NCBI GenBank assembly: GCA_022800755.1
Contig: JAAWQX010000006.1
Span: 42,297-106,296, forward strand
Direction of reading: 5' to 3'
Source: Oscillospiraceae bacterium
Lineage (GTDB): Bacteria > Bacillota > Clostridia > Oscillospirales > Oscillospiraceae
DNA: 64,000 bases
Shown piece after piece: positions 36,053-45,436 of this stretch; the first letter of the stretch is position 1; every line of letters begins with the position of its first letter. The notes under the pieces were generated by a model. That model searched no databases, was not told where the DNA came from, and saw only the letters and a list, made by a program, of their open reading frames with translations. The translations under genes were made by a program, and so were the position numbers.

Positions 36053-36134
36053 GATTTTTTTACCCTTTTTTTGTATATTTCACTCCATCGGTTGATTTTC
36101 TCGTGAAAATTGGTCGCTTTTTCTTGTATGAATC

Positions 36135-36848
36135 TCACAAGGGCATTTTCACCAAAGTCAGTTGCCGTTCTTCCTGAGACAGCGGTCGGATACAGCCCGG
36201 AGACAAGTTTTCATCCAGCAAAAGGCCGCCCACAGACACCCTGCGCAGCGTCATGACTGTCTTGCCCCGGGACGCCAGCATCCGCTTCACTTGATGGTAC
36301 TTTCCCTCCCGGACAATCACGCGGCAGGTGTCCGTTCCATCGATTTCCAGCACCGCCGGAAGACATACTGTGCCGTCTTTCAACTCAATCCCCTCCCGAA
36401 ACGCCTGGACATCCCCGTCATCCGGGATTCCGTCCACTTTGGCTACATAGCATTTTTCAATACAAGATTTCGGAGAAATGACCTGATGGGCAAAATCACC
36501 GTCATTGGTCAAAAGCAAAAGTCCGGTGGTATCTTTGTCCAGCCGGCCCACCGGAAATACCCCCTGCCGACGAACAGCCGCAGGCAGAAGATCCAAAACC
36601 GTGGGTTCCGTCCGGTCCTCCGTAGCAGTGACGACCCCGGCAGGCTTGTCCATCATATAATAATACGTTCCAACAGTGGAAATTGTTCCCCCATCCACTG
36701 TCACAACGGCCGTTTTTTCGTCAAATTTCTCTTCTGGAACTGTGACAGTTCGCCCATCTACTTGCACGCGGCCTTGGCGAATCAGCTGCTTCAGCTCCCG
36801 CCGCCCAGCCACACCAGCATCAGACAGGAGTTTATCCAAGCGTTTCAC
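36135..36848 (-). CDS. RsuA/RluB-family pseudouridine synthase
   Basis: 237 residues: S4 RNA-binding domain (RLDKLLSDAGVAGRRE) followed by a catalytic domain with GRLDKDTTGLLLLTNDG (~100, catalytic D) . It modifies a uridine of 16S or 23S rRNA. The GTG at 36848 has AAGGAGG 7 bases upstream and is preferred over an upstream in-frame start that would include the ribosome binding site in the gene. The next gene is divergent. Confidence 0.93.
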   Translation of the reverse strand: MKRLDKLLSDAGVAGRRELKQLIRQGRVQVDGRTVTVPEEKFDEKTAVVTVDGGTISTVGTYYYMMDKPAGVVTATEDRTEPTVLDLLPAAVRRQGVFPVGRLDKDTTGLLLLTNDGDFAHQVISPKSCIEKCYVAKVDGIPDDGDVQAFREGIELKDGTVCLPAVLEIDGTDTCRVIVREGKYHQVKRMLASRGKTVMTLRRVSVGGLLLDENLSPGCIRPLSQEERQLTLVKMPL

Positions 36849-36942
36849 GGCTACTCCTCCTTTTTGTAAGAAGTATAGCATATATCAGCGATATTTTGAA
36901 TAGATTTCCACAAGAGAACCAATCGCGTTAGGAGGAATCATC

Positions 36943-37404
36943 ATGCAGGAATCATGGGTCACTACGGAACAACCGAAAAAGTTCGGAAAAAAAACAGCAG
37001 TTTGTATCGTGTTGGGCATCGCAGCCATATTGTACCTGATGGTCGTGATCCGCGGCATCGACCGAAACGCCGCCAGTGGGAAAGTCTCGGATGCAGAGAC
37101 CGCGGCGGAGTACTTGCTCAGCCTTGGCTGGGAAGTAGACCTCTCCACTTGCCAGATGCAGGAAACCGCCTTGCCGGAGTATTTCGATACTACTTTTGCC
37201 GCTTATAATAAACTGCAATTAGAACAGGGCTTCGATTTGGAGAAATTCGCGGGAAAATCGATTACGGTCTATACCTTCCAAGTCACCAATTACACCAACG
37301 CCAACTGTGATGTCCTGGCCTGCCTGATGACCTGTAAAAACCGTGTCATCGGCGGAGATATCCATTCGGCAGAATTGGACGGCTTCATGCACGCTTTGCA
37401 ATAA
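36943..37404 (+). CDS. Membrane-anchored protein with DUF4830-like domain
   Basis: 153 residues: short cytoplasmic N-terminus, one transmembrane segment (~18-37), and an extracytoplasmic domain starting AASGKVSDAETAAEYLLSLGWEV, typical of small DUF4830-type proteins in clostridia. TAGGAGG precedes the ATG. It is a single gene between a divergent pseudouridine synthase gene and a terminator. Function unknown. Confidence 0.7.
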   Translation: MQESWVTTEQPKKFGKKTAVCIVLGIAAILYLMVVIRGIDRNAASGKVSDAETAAEYLLSLGWEVDLSTCQMQETALPEYFDTTFAAYNKLQLEQGFDLEKFAGKSITVYTFQVTNYTNANCDVLACLMTCKNRVIGGDIHSAELDGFMHALQ

Positions 37405-37405
37405 A

Positions 37406-37436
37406 AAAAAGGAACGACTGCGTGTCGTTCCTTTTT
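37406..37436. terminator. Terminator between convergent genes 36943 and 37440
   Basis: Perfect 13-bp stem AAAAAGGAACGAC (37406-37418) and complement (37424-37436), flanked by A and T tracts; usable in both directions. Confidence 0.9.
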
Positions 37437-37439
37437 CTT

Positions 37440-37736
37440 TCAGCCCATGGGTTCCGCCTTGTACAGCTTCGCCTCATAAACAACGCCAAATCGTTGGTTA
37501 ATCTCTGTCATCTTCGCCAGAGCGTCACCTTTCATATGTCCTTGCAGGCCCGGGAAGCCCTCCCAAACCTCTGTAATGGAAACGCTCCCGTCTTTCAGTG
37601 CGCTGACGGCAATGTCATAATGAAGGCATCCAGCCTCCTGACGGCTCGCCGCAATCGCGCCGGAGTGCTCAACCGCTTCCCGGTAAGCCGTCAATTTCGC
37701 AGGATTCACATATCCCCGGGACAGTACAATAATCAT
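37440..37736 (-). CDS. Antibiotic biosynthesis monooxygenase (ABM) family protein
   Basis: 98 residues forming a single dimeric alpha/beta-barrel domain: MIIVLSRGYV, then SRQEAGCLHYDI and VSITEVWEG, the usual ABM/YgiN layout. Such proteins act on quinones, haem or polyketides, or are of unknown role. The ATG at 37736 has GGAGGG 5-6 bases upstream; longer in-frame versions reach a GC palindrome and the tuf terminator and are unlikely. Confidence 0.8.
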   Translation of the reverse strand: MIIVLSRGYVNPAKLTAYREAVEHSGAIAASRQEAGCLHYDIAVSALKDGSVSITEVWEGFPGLQGHMKGDALAKMTEINQRFGVVYEAKLYKAEPMG

Positions 37737-37759
37737 AAAACCCTCCATGCTTCGCAGAA

Positions 37760-37779
37760 TTCGGCGCCGCGGCGCCGAA
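37760..37779. repeat. 20-bp perfect palindrome of GC-rich sequence
   Basis: The 20 bases around CGGCGCCGCGGCGCCG are their own reverse complement, with T and A tracts outside. It sits just upstream of the ABM gene and downstream of the tuf terminator. It could be an operator or a recombination-prone site; no factor can be named. Confidence 0.6.
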
Positions 37780-37844
37780 AAAATCAAATCATTTTTCGCG
37801 GAGAAATTGTGCCTGAAAGGCGCGATTTCGCAGCGCAAACTTTT

Positions 37845-37879
37845 AAAAAAGAGGGCCACCAAAGGTGACCCTCTTTTTT
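37845..37879 (-). terminator. Terminator of the str operon (after tuf)
   Basis: Stem 37845-37860 with 37864-37879, one mismatch, AAA loop, A and T tracts on both sides, located 8 bases beyond the tuf stop codon. Confidence 0.85.
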
Positions 37880-37886
37880 ACTCATT

Positions 37887-39086
37887 TTACTCGTTGATGC
37901 CGATAACAACACCGGAGCCAACGGTACGGCCTCCTTCGCGGATAGCGAAACGCAGGCCCTCTTCAATGGCGATGGGGGTGATCAGCTCCACATCCATATC
38001 AACGTTATCGCCGGGCATGCACATCTCAGTGCCTTCGGGCAGGGAAATAACGCCGGTCACGTCAGTGGTACGGAAATAGAACTGGGGACGGTAGTTGTTG
38101 AAGAAGGGGGTGTGACGGCCGCCCTCGTCCTTGGACAGAACGTAGACCTGGCCCTTAAACTTGGTGTGGGGGTGGATGCTCTTGGGAGCAGCCAGAACCT
38201 GACCACGCTCAACGTCCTTCTTGGCAATACCACGCAGCAGGCAGCCAACGTTGTCGCCAGCCTCAGCGTACTCCAGGGTCTTGTGGAACATCTCGGTGCC
38301 GGTAACGACGGTCTCGGTGGTGTCCTTGATACCAACGATCTCGACCTTGTCGTTGACCTGAACGCGGCCACGCTCCACACGGCCGGTCACGACGGTGCCG
38401 CGGCCGGAGATGGTGAACACGTCCTCAACAGGCATCAGGAAAGGCATGTCAGCCTTACGGTCGGGGGTCTTGATCCAAGTGTCAACAGCATCCATCAGTT
38501 CCTTGATGCAGGCATACTCGGGCGCGTTGGGGTCAGTGGACTCGGAAACCAGAGCGTTCAGCGCGCTGCCGCGGATGATGGGGGTATCGTCGCCGGGGAA
38601 CTCATACTTGTCCAGCAGCTCACGAACTTCCATCTCAACCAGCTCCAGCAGCTCGGGATCGTCAACCTGGTCACACTTGTTCAGGAACACCAGGATATAA
38701 GGTACGTTTACCTGACGGGCCAGCAGCAGGTGCTCGCGGGTCTGAGCCATGGGGCCGTCAGAAGCAGCGATGACCAGGATGCCGCCGTCCATCTGAGCGG
38801 CGCCGGTGATCATGTTCTTGATATAGTCAGCGTGGCCCGGGCAGTCAACGTGGGCATAGTGACGGGCCTCGGTCTCGTACTCCACGTGAGCGGTGTTGAT
38901 GGTGATACCACGCTCGCGCTCTTCGGGAGCCTTATCGATGGTGGAGTAGTCCGCATACTCGGCCTTGCCGGTCAGGGACAGGTACTTGGTGATGGCAGCG
39001 GTCAAAGTGGTCTTGCCGTGGTCGATATGACCAATGGTGCCGATATTGACATGGGGTTTGGTTCTGTTGAACATCTGCTTTGCCAT
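37887..39086 (-). CDS. tuf: Elongation factor Tu
   Basis: 399 residues. G domain with [10 protein letters not shown] (~18), effector loop EERERGITI (~56), DCPGHADY (~81) and NKCD (~136); domains II and III complete. It delivers aminoacyl-tRNA to the ribosome. Last gene of the rpsL-rpsG-fusA-tuf operon, with TAGGAGG before the ATG. Confidence 0.99.
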   Translation of the reverse strand: MAKQMFNRTKPHVNIGTIGHIDHGKTTLTAAITKYLSLTGKAEYADYSTIDKAPEERERGITINTAHVEYETEARHYAHVDCPGHADYIKNMITGAAQMDGGILVIAASDGPMAQTREHLLLARQVNVPYILVFLNKCDQVDDPELLELVEMEVRELLDKYEFPGDDTPIIRGSALNALVSESTDPNAPEYACIKELMDAVDTWIKTPDRKADMPFLMPVEDVFTISGRGTVVTGRVERGRVQVNDKVEIVGIKDTTETVVTGTEMFHKTLEYAEAGDNVGCLLRGIAKKDVERGQVLAAPKSIHPHTKFKGQVYVLSKDEGGRHTPFFNNYRPQFYFRTTDVTGVISLPEGTEMCMPGDNVDMDVELITPIAIEEGLRFAIREGGRTVGSGVVIGINE

Positions 39087-39146
39087 GATTGTTTTCCTCC
39101 TAATTGTAGATGTTTAGATTGTAAGATATGAACTGAAAAATGTCAA

Positions 39147-41228
39147 TCAGTTATTCTTATTATGCTCGCCGCAAATGGCGGTTTGCAGGTTTTTGGGCAG
39201 TTCCACATAGCTGTGGGGCTCCATGCTGTAATTGGCGCGGCCCTGGGTCTTGCTGCGCAGGTCCGTGGCGTAGCCAAACATATTGGCCAGAGGCACTTCA
39301 GCGTGGACCTCGGCGGTGCCGTTGTGGACATTGGTGCCGGTGACCATGCCGCGGCGGGCGTTGATATCGCCCATGACGTCGCCCATGAAATCGTCGGGAC
39401 CAGTGACGTCCACCTTCATGATCGGCTCCAGCAGTGTGGGGCCGGCCTTGGCGCAGGCATTCTTGAACGCCATGGAACCGGCAATCTTAAACGCCATTTC
39501 GGAAGAGTCCACCTCGTGGTAGGACCCGTCCAGCAGCGTGACCTTCACGTCCACCACGGGGAAGCCCGCCAGAATGCCGGACTGCATCGCGCCCTGGATA
39601 CCCGCGTCTACGCTGGGGATATACTCCTTGGGGATCGCGCCGCCGGTGATGGCATTGATGAACTCGTAGCCCTTGCCCGGCTCGTTGGGTTCCACCTGGA
39701 TCTTGACGTGGCCGAACTGGCCCTTACCGCCGGACTGACGCTTGTAAGTCTCGTCCTGGATGGCAGTCTTGGTGATGGTCTCCTTGTAAGCCACCTGAGG
39801 CTTGCCGATGTTGGCCTCCACCTTGAACTCGCGGAGCATACGGTCCACGATGATGTCCAGATGCAGCTCGCCCATGCCGGCGATGATGGTCTGACCCGTT
39901 TCCTCGTCGGTGTAGGTCTTGAACGTGGGGTCTTCCTCCGCCAGCTTTTGCAGCGCCACGTCCATCTTTTCCTGGCCGGCCTTGGTCTTCGGCTCGATGG
40001 CCACGCGGATAACAGGCTCGGGGAACTCCATGGACTCCAGAATGATGGGGTCCTTTTCGTCGCAGAGCGTGTCGCCAGTGGTGGTGCCTTTCAGACCCAC
40101 GGCCGCGGCGATGTCGCCGGAATAGACGTGGTCGATGTCCTTACGGTCATTGGCGTGCATCTGCAAAATGCGGCCGATACGCTCCTTTTTGCCCTTGGTG
40201 GAGTTCAAAACGGAGGAACCGGACTCCAGCTGACCGGAATAAACTCGGAAGAACGCCAGCTTACCAACGAACGGGTCGGTCATGATCTTAAAGGCCAGAG
40301 CGGAGAACGGCGCATTGTCGTCAGAAGGACGCTCGGCTTCCTCTTCCGTCTTGGGGATGGTACCCTTGATAGCGGGAACATCCAGAGGAGACGGCATATA
40401 ATCGACGATCGCGTCCAGCAGCTTCTGCACGCCTTTGTTCTTGTAGGACGTACCGCAGACCACGGGCACCATCTCGTTGTTGACAGTGGCGTAGCGGATG
40501 ACCTTGCGGATTTCGTCGGGGGTGATCTCTTCACCCTCCAGATACTTCTCCGCGATGGCGTCGTCAAACATGGACACCGCATCGATCAGCTTTTCACGGT
40601 ACTCAGCGGCCAAATCGGCCATATCCGCGGGGATCTCCTCCACGCGCATATCCTGGCCCATGTCGTCGTAGTACACGTCGGCATTCATCTCCACCAGGTC
40701 GATGATGCCCTTGAAGTTCTCTTCCGCGCCGATGGGGAGCTGGATGGGAACCGCGTTGCACTTCAGACGGTCATGGATCATTTCCAGAACATTAAAGAAG
40801 TCCGCGCCCATGATGTCCATCTTATTGACGTAGATCATGCGGGGGACCTGGTAGTGGTCCGCCTGGCGCCAGACAGTTTCAGATTGGGGTTCCACGCCGC
40901 CCTTGGCGCACAGCACAGTCACGCTGCCGTCCAGAACGCGCAGGGAGCGCTCCACCTCAACGGTGAAGTCCACGTGGCCCGGGGTGTCGATGATATTGAT
41001 GCGGCGATCCTTCCAATGGCAGGTGGTCGCGGCGGAGGTGATTGTAATACCACGCTCCTGCTCCTGGGCCATCCAGTCCATGGTGGCAGTGCCTTCATGG
41101 GTCTCGCCAATTTTGTAGTTGACGCCGGTGTAGAACAAAATACGTTCCGTGGTCGTCGTCTTACCAGCATCAATATGGGCCATGATACCGATGTTTCTGG
41201 TATTTTCAAGTGAATACTCTCTTGGCAT
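39147..41228 (-). CDS. fusA: Elongation factor G
   Basis: 693 residues with P loop [10 protein letters not shown] (~17), DTPGHVDF (~81), NKMD (~135) and the five-domain length of bacterial EF-G; domain IV ([11 protein letters not shown] near 497) is present. It drives ribosomal translocation. CAGGAG precedes the ATG. Third gene of the str operon. Reverse-strand frames of similar length over it are codon-bias shadows. Confidence 0.99.
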   Translation of the reverse strand: MPREYSLENTRNIGIMAHIDAGKTTTTERILFYTGVNYKIGETHEGTATMDWMAQEQERGITITSAATTCHWKDRRINIIDTPGHVDFTVEVERSLRVLDGSVTVLCAKGGVEPQSETVWRQADHYQVPRMIYVNKMDIMGADFFNVLEMIHDRLKCNAVPIQLPIGAEENFKGIIDLVEMNADVYYDDMGQDMRVEEIPADMADLAAEYREKLIDAVSMFDDAIAEKYLEGEEITPDEIRKVIRYATVNNEMVPVVCGTSYKNKGVQKLLDAIVDYMPSPLDVPAIKGTIPKTEEEAERPSDDNAPFSALAFKIMTDPFVGKLAFFRVYSGQLESGSSVLNSTKGKKERIGRILQMHANDRKDIDHVYSGDIAAAVGLKGTTTGDTLCDEKDPIILESMEFPEPVIRVAIEPKTKAGQEKMDVALQKLAEEDPTFKTYTDEETGQTIIAGMGELHLDIIVDRMLREFKVEANIGKPQVAYKETITKTAIQDETYKRQSGGKGQFGHVKIQVEPNEPGKGYEFINAITGGAIPKEYIPSVDAGIQGAMQSGILAGFPVVDVKVTLLDGSYHEVDSSEMAFKIAGSMAFKNACAKAGPTLLEPIMKVDVTGPDDFMGDVMGDINARRGMVTGTNVHNGTAEVHAEVPLANMFGYATDLRSKTQGRANYSMEPHSYVELPKNLQTAICGEHNKNN

Positions 41229-41300
41229 TGATTGTTACTCCTGATACCCGACATTTCTGCCGGAGTTCTAATCTCTTCTGTTGTATGGTTCTGAGAAGAA

Positions 41301-41771
41301 TTACCAGCGGAAGTGGGCGAAAGCCTTGTTGGACTCTGCCATCTTGTGGGTATCTTCACACTTCTTGACTGCGGCGCCGGTATTGTTGGCGGCGTCCATG
41401 ATCTCGCCGGCCAGACGCTCTTTCATGGTCTTCTCGCCGCGCTTGCGGGCGTACAGCGTCAGCCAGCGCAGGCCGAGGGTCTGACGGCGCTCGGGCCGGA
41501 CCTCGATGGGCACCTGGTAGGTGGCGCCGCCCACACGGCGGGCCTTGACTTCCAGAGCGGGCATGATGTTGTTCATCGCGTCGGTGAACACTTCCAGCGG
41601 TTCTCTTTCGGTCTTTTCCTTGATGATGTCAAAAGCACCGTAAACGATCTTCTGAGCAACACCCTTCTTGCCGTCCAGCATGATGCTGTTGACGAGCTTC
41701 GTCACCAGCACGCTGTTATAAACCGGATCGGCAAGCACTTCTCTTTTGGGAACGTTACCTCTTCTGGGCAC
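41301..41771 (-). CDS. rpsG: 30S ribosomal protein S7
   Basis: 156 residues, starting with GTG ([12 protein letters not shown]) after GAAGGAGGG, and ending with the conserved [12 protein letters not shown]7 nucleates assembly of the 30S head and can autoregulate the str operon in other bacteria. Full length. Confidence 0.98.
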   Translation of the reverse strand: MPRRGNVPKREVLADPVYNSVLVTKLVNSIMLDGKKGVAQKIVYGAFDIIKEKTEREPLEVFTDAMNNIMPALEVKARRVGGATYQVPIEVRPERRQTLGLRWLTLYARKRGEKTMKERLAGEIMDAANNTGAAVKKCEDTHKMAESNKAFAHFRW

Positions 41772-41894
41772 TACTACTTCCCTCCTTCATTAAAAAATGA
41801 TTTCACAGGTACTCGAATGCCGGATGGCATCCGTTACGCGCCCCGAGGCCGTTCATAATTTATATGAACAAGCAGCAGGGCTTGTTGAAAACTC

Positions 41895-42317
41895 TTACTT
41901 CTTGCCGGCCTTGGGCTTCTTCGCGCCATACTTGGAGCGGGCCTGCATCCGGTTCGCGACGCCCTGGGTATCCAGAGTACCGCGGATGATGTGGTAACGC
42001 ACGCCGGGAAGGTCCTTGACACGGCCGCCGCGGATCAGCACCACAGAGTGCTCCTGCAGGTTATGGCCGATGCCCGGGATATAGGCGGTCACCTCATAGC
42101 CGTTGGTCAGGCGAACACGGGCGATCTTACGCAAAGCGGAGTTCGGCTTCTTCGGAGTGGAAGTACGCACGGCGGTGCATACGCCTCTCTTCTGGGGGCT
42201 GGACTGGTCGGTCTCCTTATTCTTCAGGGTGTTCAGGCCCTTCTGCATGGCGGGAGACGTGGACTTATACGTCGCCTGTTTTCTGCCCTTTCTCACCAAC
42301 TGGTTAAAAGTAGGCAT
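41895..42317 (-). CDS. rpsL: 30S ribosomal protein S12
   Basis: 140 residues with the decoding-site segment [15 protein letters not shown] and [13 protein letters not shown]. At the positions linked to streptomycin resistance the usual lysines (KKPNS and RVKDLPG) are present. First gene of the str operon, AAAGGAGG before the ATG. The ~120-base gap to rpsG holds no gene. Confidence 0.98.
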   Translation of the reverse strand: MPTFNQLVRKGRKQATYKSTSPAMQKGLNTLKNKETDQSSPQKRGVCTAVRTSTPKKPNSALRKIARVRLTNGYEVTAYIPGIGHNLQEHSVVLIRGGRVKDLPGVRYHIIRGTLDTQGVANRMQARSKYGAKKPKAGKK

Positions 42318-42461
42318 AGTTTTCCTCCTTTCCTCAAAAATACTCTATTGATCGGGTCGCCCCGGTAATAGCAACAGATTTGTGCTTGTTTTCCGTGGTT
42401 TTTCTATGGAAAAAGCGCACATAAATCCCAATGTGAACCATTTTTGTCCACACGAATATGA

Positions 42462-42490
42462 ATTTTAGCACATTCACCAAAAATAGTCAA
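42462..42490 (-). promoter_or_regulatory. Promoter of the str operon
   Basis: Minus strand TTGACT (42490-42485), 17-base spacer, TAAAAT (42467-42462). The leader to rpsL is about 140 bases and AT-rich; I see no defined regulatory structure in it. Confidence 0.8.
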
Positions 42491-42529
42491 GAAAATTTCG
42501 CAAATCCATAGAATAAAAAATCCTTTGCA

Positions 42530-42558
42530 TTCCCATATGGGAAAACCTGTGCTACAAT
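42530..42558 (+). promoter_or_regulatory. Putative vanR promoter with a 14-bp palindrome over the -35 region
   Basis: TACAAT at 42553-42558 is a good -10, but at 17 bases spacing the -35 is only TTCCCA. That hexamer is the left half of the perfect palindrome TTCCCATATGGGAA (42530-42543). A weak -35 overlapped by a dyad suggests an activator or repressor site, perhaps for VanR itself; inference. Confidence 0.5.
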
Positions 42559-42586
42559 AGCCAAAACGGACAAACGAGGTGACCAT

Positions 42587-43276
42587 ATGGGCATCCACAT
42601 TCTTGTGGTCGATGACGAGGCTCCCATCGCGGAGTTGGTCGCTGTATACCTGCAAAATGAGGGGTACAGCGTATATACCTGCGGGACCGGGCAGGAAGCG
42701 CTAGATTATGTCAACCAGGCTCGGGTTGACCTGGCAGTACTGGATGTGATGCTGCCGGACCTGGACGGCTTTTCCGTATGCCGAAAGCTTCGGGAAACGC
42801 ACTTTTTCCCGATTATCATGCTCACCGCCAAGGTAGAGGATATGGACAAGATCATGGGGCTGACCATCGGGGCCGATGACTATATCACAAAGCCGTTCAA
42901 TCCCCTGGAACTGGTCGCGCGGGTCAAGACCCAGCTTCGGCGCACTATGCGCTACGACCAGGCTGCGGATTCGCCGGGCAATGAACTAGATATCCGGGGA
43001 CTAATCATCAATAAGGACAGCCACAAATGTACGCTTTACGGTAAGCCTCTATCCCTTACACCCATGGAATTCGGCATTTTGTGGCATCTGTGTGAAAATC
43101 AAGGCAAAGCCGTTTCCTCGGAAGCGCTGTTTGAGGCGGTTTGGGGAGAAAAGTTCCTGGACAACAACAATACCGTTATGGCGCACATTGGACGGTTACG
43201 CGAAAAATTAGGCGATTCTTCCCGGAATCCCAAGTTTATCCGAACCATTTGGGGAATTGGGTACATGGTCGAATAA
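42587..43276 (+). CDS. vanR: VanR-type OmpR-family response regulator
   Basis: 229 residues: receiver domain with acidic pocket VVDDE (~8), phospho-acceptor D in AVLDVMLPD (~52) and conserved K in ITKPFNPLEL (~101), then an OmpR winged helix ending TIWGIGYMVE. The stretch IMLTAKVEDMDKIMGL closely resembles VanR of VanG/VanC-type systems. It is expected to activate the van genes when phosphorylated by VanS. Unusually, an SDR gene separates it from vanS. Confidence 0.88.
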   Translation: MGIHILVVDDEAPIAELVAVYLQNEGYSVYTCGTGQEALDYVNQARVDLAVLDVMLPDLDGFSVCRKLRETHFFPIIMLTAKVEDMDKIMGLTIGADDYITKPFNPLELVARVKTQLRRTMRYDQAADSPGNELDIRGLIINKDSHKCTLYGKPLSLTPMEFGILWHLCENQGKAVSSEALFEAVWGEKFLDNNNTVMAHIGRLREKLGDSSRNPKFIRTIWGIGYMVE

Positions 43277-43280
43277 ACTC

Positions 43281-43309
43281 TTGCAAGGCATAAGAATCTG
43301 GTGTATACT
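43281..43309 (+). promoter_or_regulatory. Sigma-A promoter of the SDR gene
   Basis: TTGCAA (43281-43286), 17-base spacer, TATACT (43304-43309), starting 4 bases after the vanR stop codon. Confidence 0.8.
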
Positions 43310-43353
43310 GGAAATAATTTAGCCGTTGTGCGACATTATGGGAGGATCGTATT

Positions 43354-44142
43354 ATGGGTAGATTAGATGGAAAAATCTGCATCGTCACCGGCGCCAGTTC
43401 CGGCATCGGCGCGGCGACCGCAAAAATGTTTGCCAAAGAAGGCGCGAAGGTCGTCATGGCCGCCCGCCGGAAAGAACTGATGGACACGGTCGCGGGCTTG
43501 ATTACCAAAGCCGGCGGCGAGGCCCTCGTGGTACCCACGGATATTACGGAGCAGGCACAGGTGGACAACCTGTTCGCCAAAACCATGGAAACCTACGGCA
43601 AGCTGGATGTTCTCGTCAACGTGGCCGGCGGCATCTCCACCGGACTGCGTCCCATCGATTCCTGCACCGATGAAGAGCTGGAGCGCATCGTGAACACCAA
43701 CCTGCGCGGTACCCTGCGCGTGACCCGCGCGGCGACGCAAATCTTCACCAAGCAGGGGGAAGGCAATGTTGTCACCGTATCCTCCGTTTCCGCTGTTACC
43801 GGCTGCGGCGCAGCGGTCTACACCGCCACCAAGGGTGCGCTGATCTCTATGACCCGTCATATTGCTCTGCGCTACGCTGTAAAACGTCCTCTGGTCCGTG
43901 CCAACTGCGTATGCCCCGGCAGCGTATGGACGGATATGACCCGCGCGGAGCTGGCTGCACAGGAAGCGGGCTACGAGCCCATGTCCCAGGAATTCAACGA
44001 CGCTGTGGCCCAGCACAGCTGCGCCGGTGTTGGTATCAGCAAGACGGTGGATATCGCCAATGTCCTGCTGTTCCTGGCTTCCGATGAATCTGCCTGCGTC
44101 AACGGTCAGGTTTTGACCTTGGATTACGGCTGCAATCTGTAA
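43354..44142 (+). CDS. Short-chain dehydrogenase/reductase
   Basis: 262 residues, classical SDR: NAD(P) motif TGASSGIGAAT (~10-20), NVAGG (~90), catalytic S near 145 (TVSSVSAVTG) and YTATKG (Y-x3-K, ~155), C-terminal ASDESACVNGQVLTLDYG. GGGAGG precedes the ATG. It has its own promoter and a strong terminator, so it is an independent single-gene unit lodged between vanR and vanS. It is not a known component of van clusters; substrate unknown. Confidence 0.88.
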   Translation: MGRLDGKICIVTGASSGIGAATAKMFAKEGAKVVMAARRKELMDTVAGLITKAGGEALVVPTDITEQAQVDNLFAKTMETYGKLDVLVNVAGGISTGLRPIDSCTDEELERIVNTNLRGTLRVTRAATQIFTKQGEGNVVTVSSVSAVTGCGAAVYTATKGALISMTRHIALRYAVKRPLVRANCVCPGSVWTDMTRAELAAQEAGYEPMSQEFNDAVAQHSCAGVGISKTVDIANVLLFLASDESACVNGQVLTLDYGCNL

Positions 44143-44153
44143 TATATACCAGA

Positions 44154-44186
44154 AACGGGCGGCCAATGGCCGCCCGTTCTTTTTTG
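44154..44186 (+). terminator. Strong terminator after the SDR gene
   Basis: Perfect 11-bp GC stem AACGGGCGGCC (44154-44164) with complement (44168-44178), AAT loop, then CTTTTTT. It ends only a few bases before vanS. Confidence 0.92.
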
Positions 44187-44190
44187 AGGA

Positions 44191-45327
44191 ATGAACTTGA
44201 ACAAATCTCACGATCTGAATACCTTCCGGCGTACCCTGTCCCGCCGGATCTTTCTGCGATTCCTGGGCGCGGTGGTGCTGTATACCATCGCGCTGTTCCT
44301 GCTCCTGGGGCTGGCGTGGCTGTTTTATTATACCGTCGGTGAGCAGATATTCTGGTTCAATCAACTGGCCCATACGCTCTTCGGCAACGTCACCGGCGTG
44401 CTGGCGGCCGCGGCGCTGGCACTGATTCTGGGATGGGTCGCCCTGTTTTTCTATTATTGGAACCGCACGCTGCGGTATCTGGAAGACCTTGTCAGCGCCA
44501 CGGAGACCGTATGCGTTACCCAGGAGCAGGTATCCCTGCCGGAAGAATTGATGGAAGTAGAACGCCGGCTCAACGACATTCAGCGCACAGCCCAGAAAAA
44601 CGCCCGGGCCGCCCAGGACGCGGAACAGAAAAAGAACGACCTTGTCGTTTACCTCGCTCACGACCTGAAAACACCGCTCACGTCTGTTATTGGATATCTC
44701 ACCTTGCTCACCGACGAAAGCGGCATCTCCCCGGAGCTGCGGCAAAAATACCTGTCTGTGGCCCTGGATCGGGCCTGCCGGCTGGAGGAGCTTATCAACG
44801 AATTTTTCGATATCGCCCGGTTCAGCCTAGTCAATCTCCCGCTGGACCCCGCGCGCATTGATCTGAGTTTGATGCTGGAGCAGATCGTTTACGAATTCCA
44901 GCCCATGCTGCGGGAAAAGCATCTGTCCTGCAAGCTTTCCGTACCGCCAAGCCTGGTGGTACTGTGTGATGGGAACAAAATACAGCGCGTGTTCGACAAT
45001 CTTCTGCGCAATGCCGTGAATTACTGCTACCCCAATACAGAGATCGTGGTCATCGCCTCCCAGCAGGACGACGGTGTCCGTGTTCAAGTCCTCAACCACG
45101 GTGCCCCCATCCGGCAGGATAAGCTCGACAGGCTCTTTGAGCAGTTTTATCGGCTGGATTCCTCCCGCGACTCCCATACCGGCGGGTCGGGGCTGGGGCT
45201 GGCCATTTCCAAAGAGATCGTGGAGCAGCACGGTGGGACAATCTCCGCTCACTGTGACGGGGAGTTGATCTCCTTTTCCGTCACACTGCCTGCCTTGTCA
45301 GAAAAAAGTAAGGATTTCATCGAATAA
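44191..45327 (+). CDS. vanS: VanS-type sensor histidine kinase
   Basis: 378 residues: two transmembrane segments (~20-45 and ~68-92), HAMP-like linker, H-box YLAHDLKTPLTSVIGY (~155, phospho-H), N-box NLLRNAVNYC (~272) and G-box GGSGLGLAISKEIVEQHGG (~330). It should sense glycopeptide or cell-wall stress and phosphorylate VanR. GAGGA abuts the ATG at 44191; the in-frame TTG at 44197 has better spacing (6 bases) and may be the real start. It begins directly behind a terminator, so an internal promoter or read-through must supply its mRNA. Confidence 0.87.
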   Translation: MNLNKSHDLNTFRRTLSRRIFLRFLGAVVLYTIALFLLLGLAWLFYYTVGEQIFWFNQLAHTLFGNVTGVLAAAALALILGWVALFFYYWNRTLRYLEDLVSATETVCVTQEQVSLPEELMEVERRLNDIQRTAQKNARAAQDAEQKKNDLVVYLAHDLKTPLTSVIGYLTLLTDESGISPELRQKYLSVALDRACRLEELINEFFDIARFSLVNLPLDPARIDLSLMLEQIVYEFQPMLREKHLSCKLSVPPSLVVLCDGNKIQRVFDNLLRNAVNYCYPNTEIVVIASQQDDGVRVQVLNHGAPIRQDKLDRLFEQFYRLDSSRDSHTGGSGLGLAISKEIVEQHGGTISAHCDGELISFSVTLPALSEKSKDFIE

Positions 45328-45367
45328 ACGTAAGGTGACAGTGGAAGAATCCGAAAGAACCCCTCGT

Positions 45368-45410
45368 CCCGGTTTGATAGAATGGTTCTGTCAATCCGGG
45401 GCGCTTTTTT
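45368..45410 (+). terminator. Terminator or attenuator between vanS and vanG
   Basis: 14-bp stem with one mismatch and one G-U pair (45368-45381 with 45387-45400), followed by GCGCTTTTTT. It would separate regulatory from resistance genes; read-through or attenuation control is possible. Confidence 0.75.
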
Positions 45411-45436
45411 GTCCCGTTTCAAAGGAGGACGCTTCC

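Noticed and set aside
39162..41213. 683-codon ORF opposite fusA
   Set aside because: Codon-bias shadow; fusA on the other strand has full EF-G motifs and the shadow has no ribosome binding site or family.
43363..44745. 460-codon reverse ORF across the SDR gene and vanS
   Set aside because: Crosses a terminator and two well-supported genes; no motifs.
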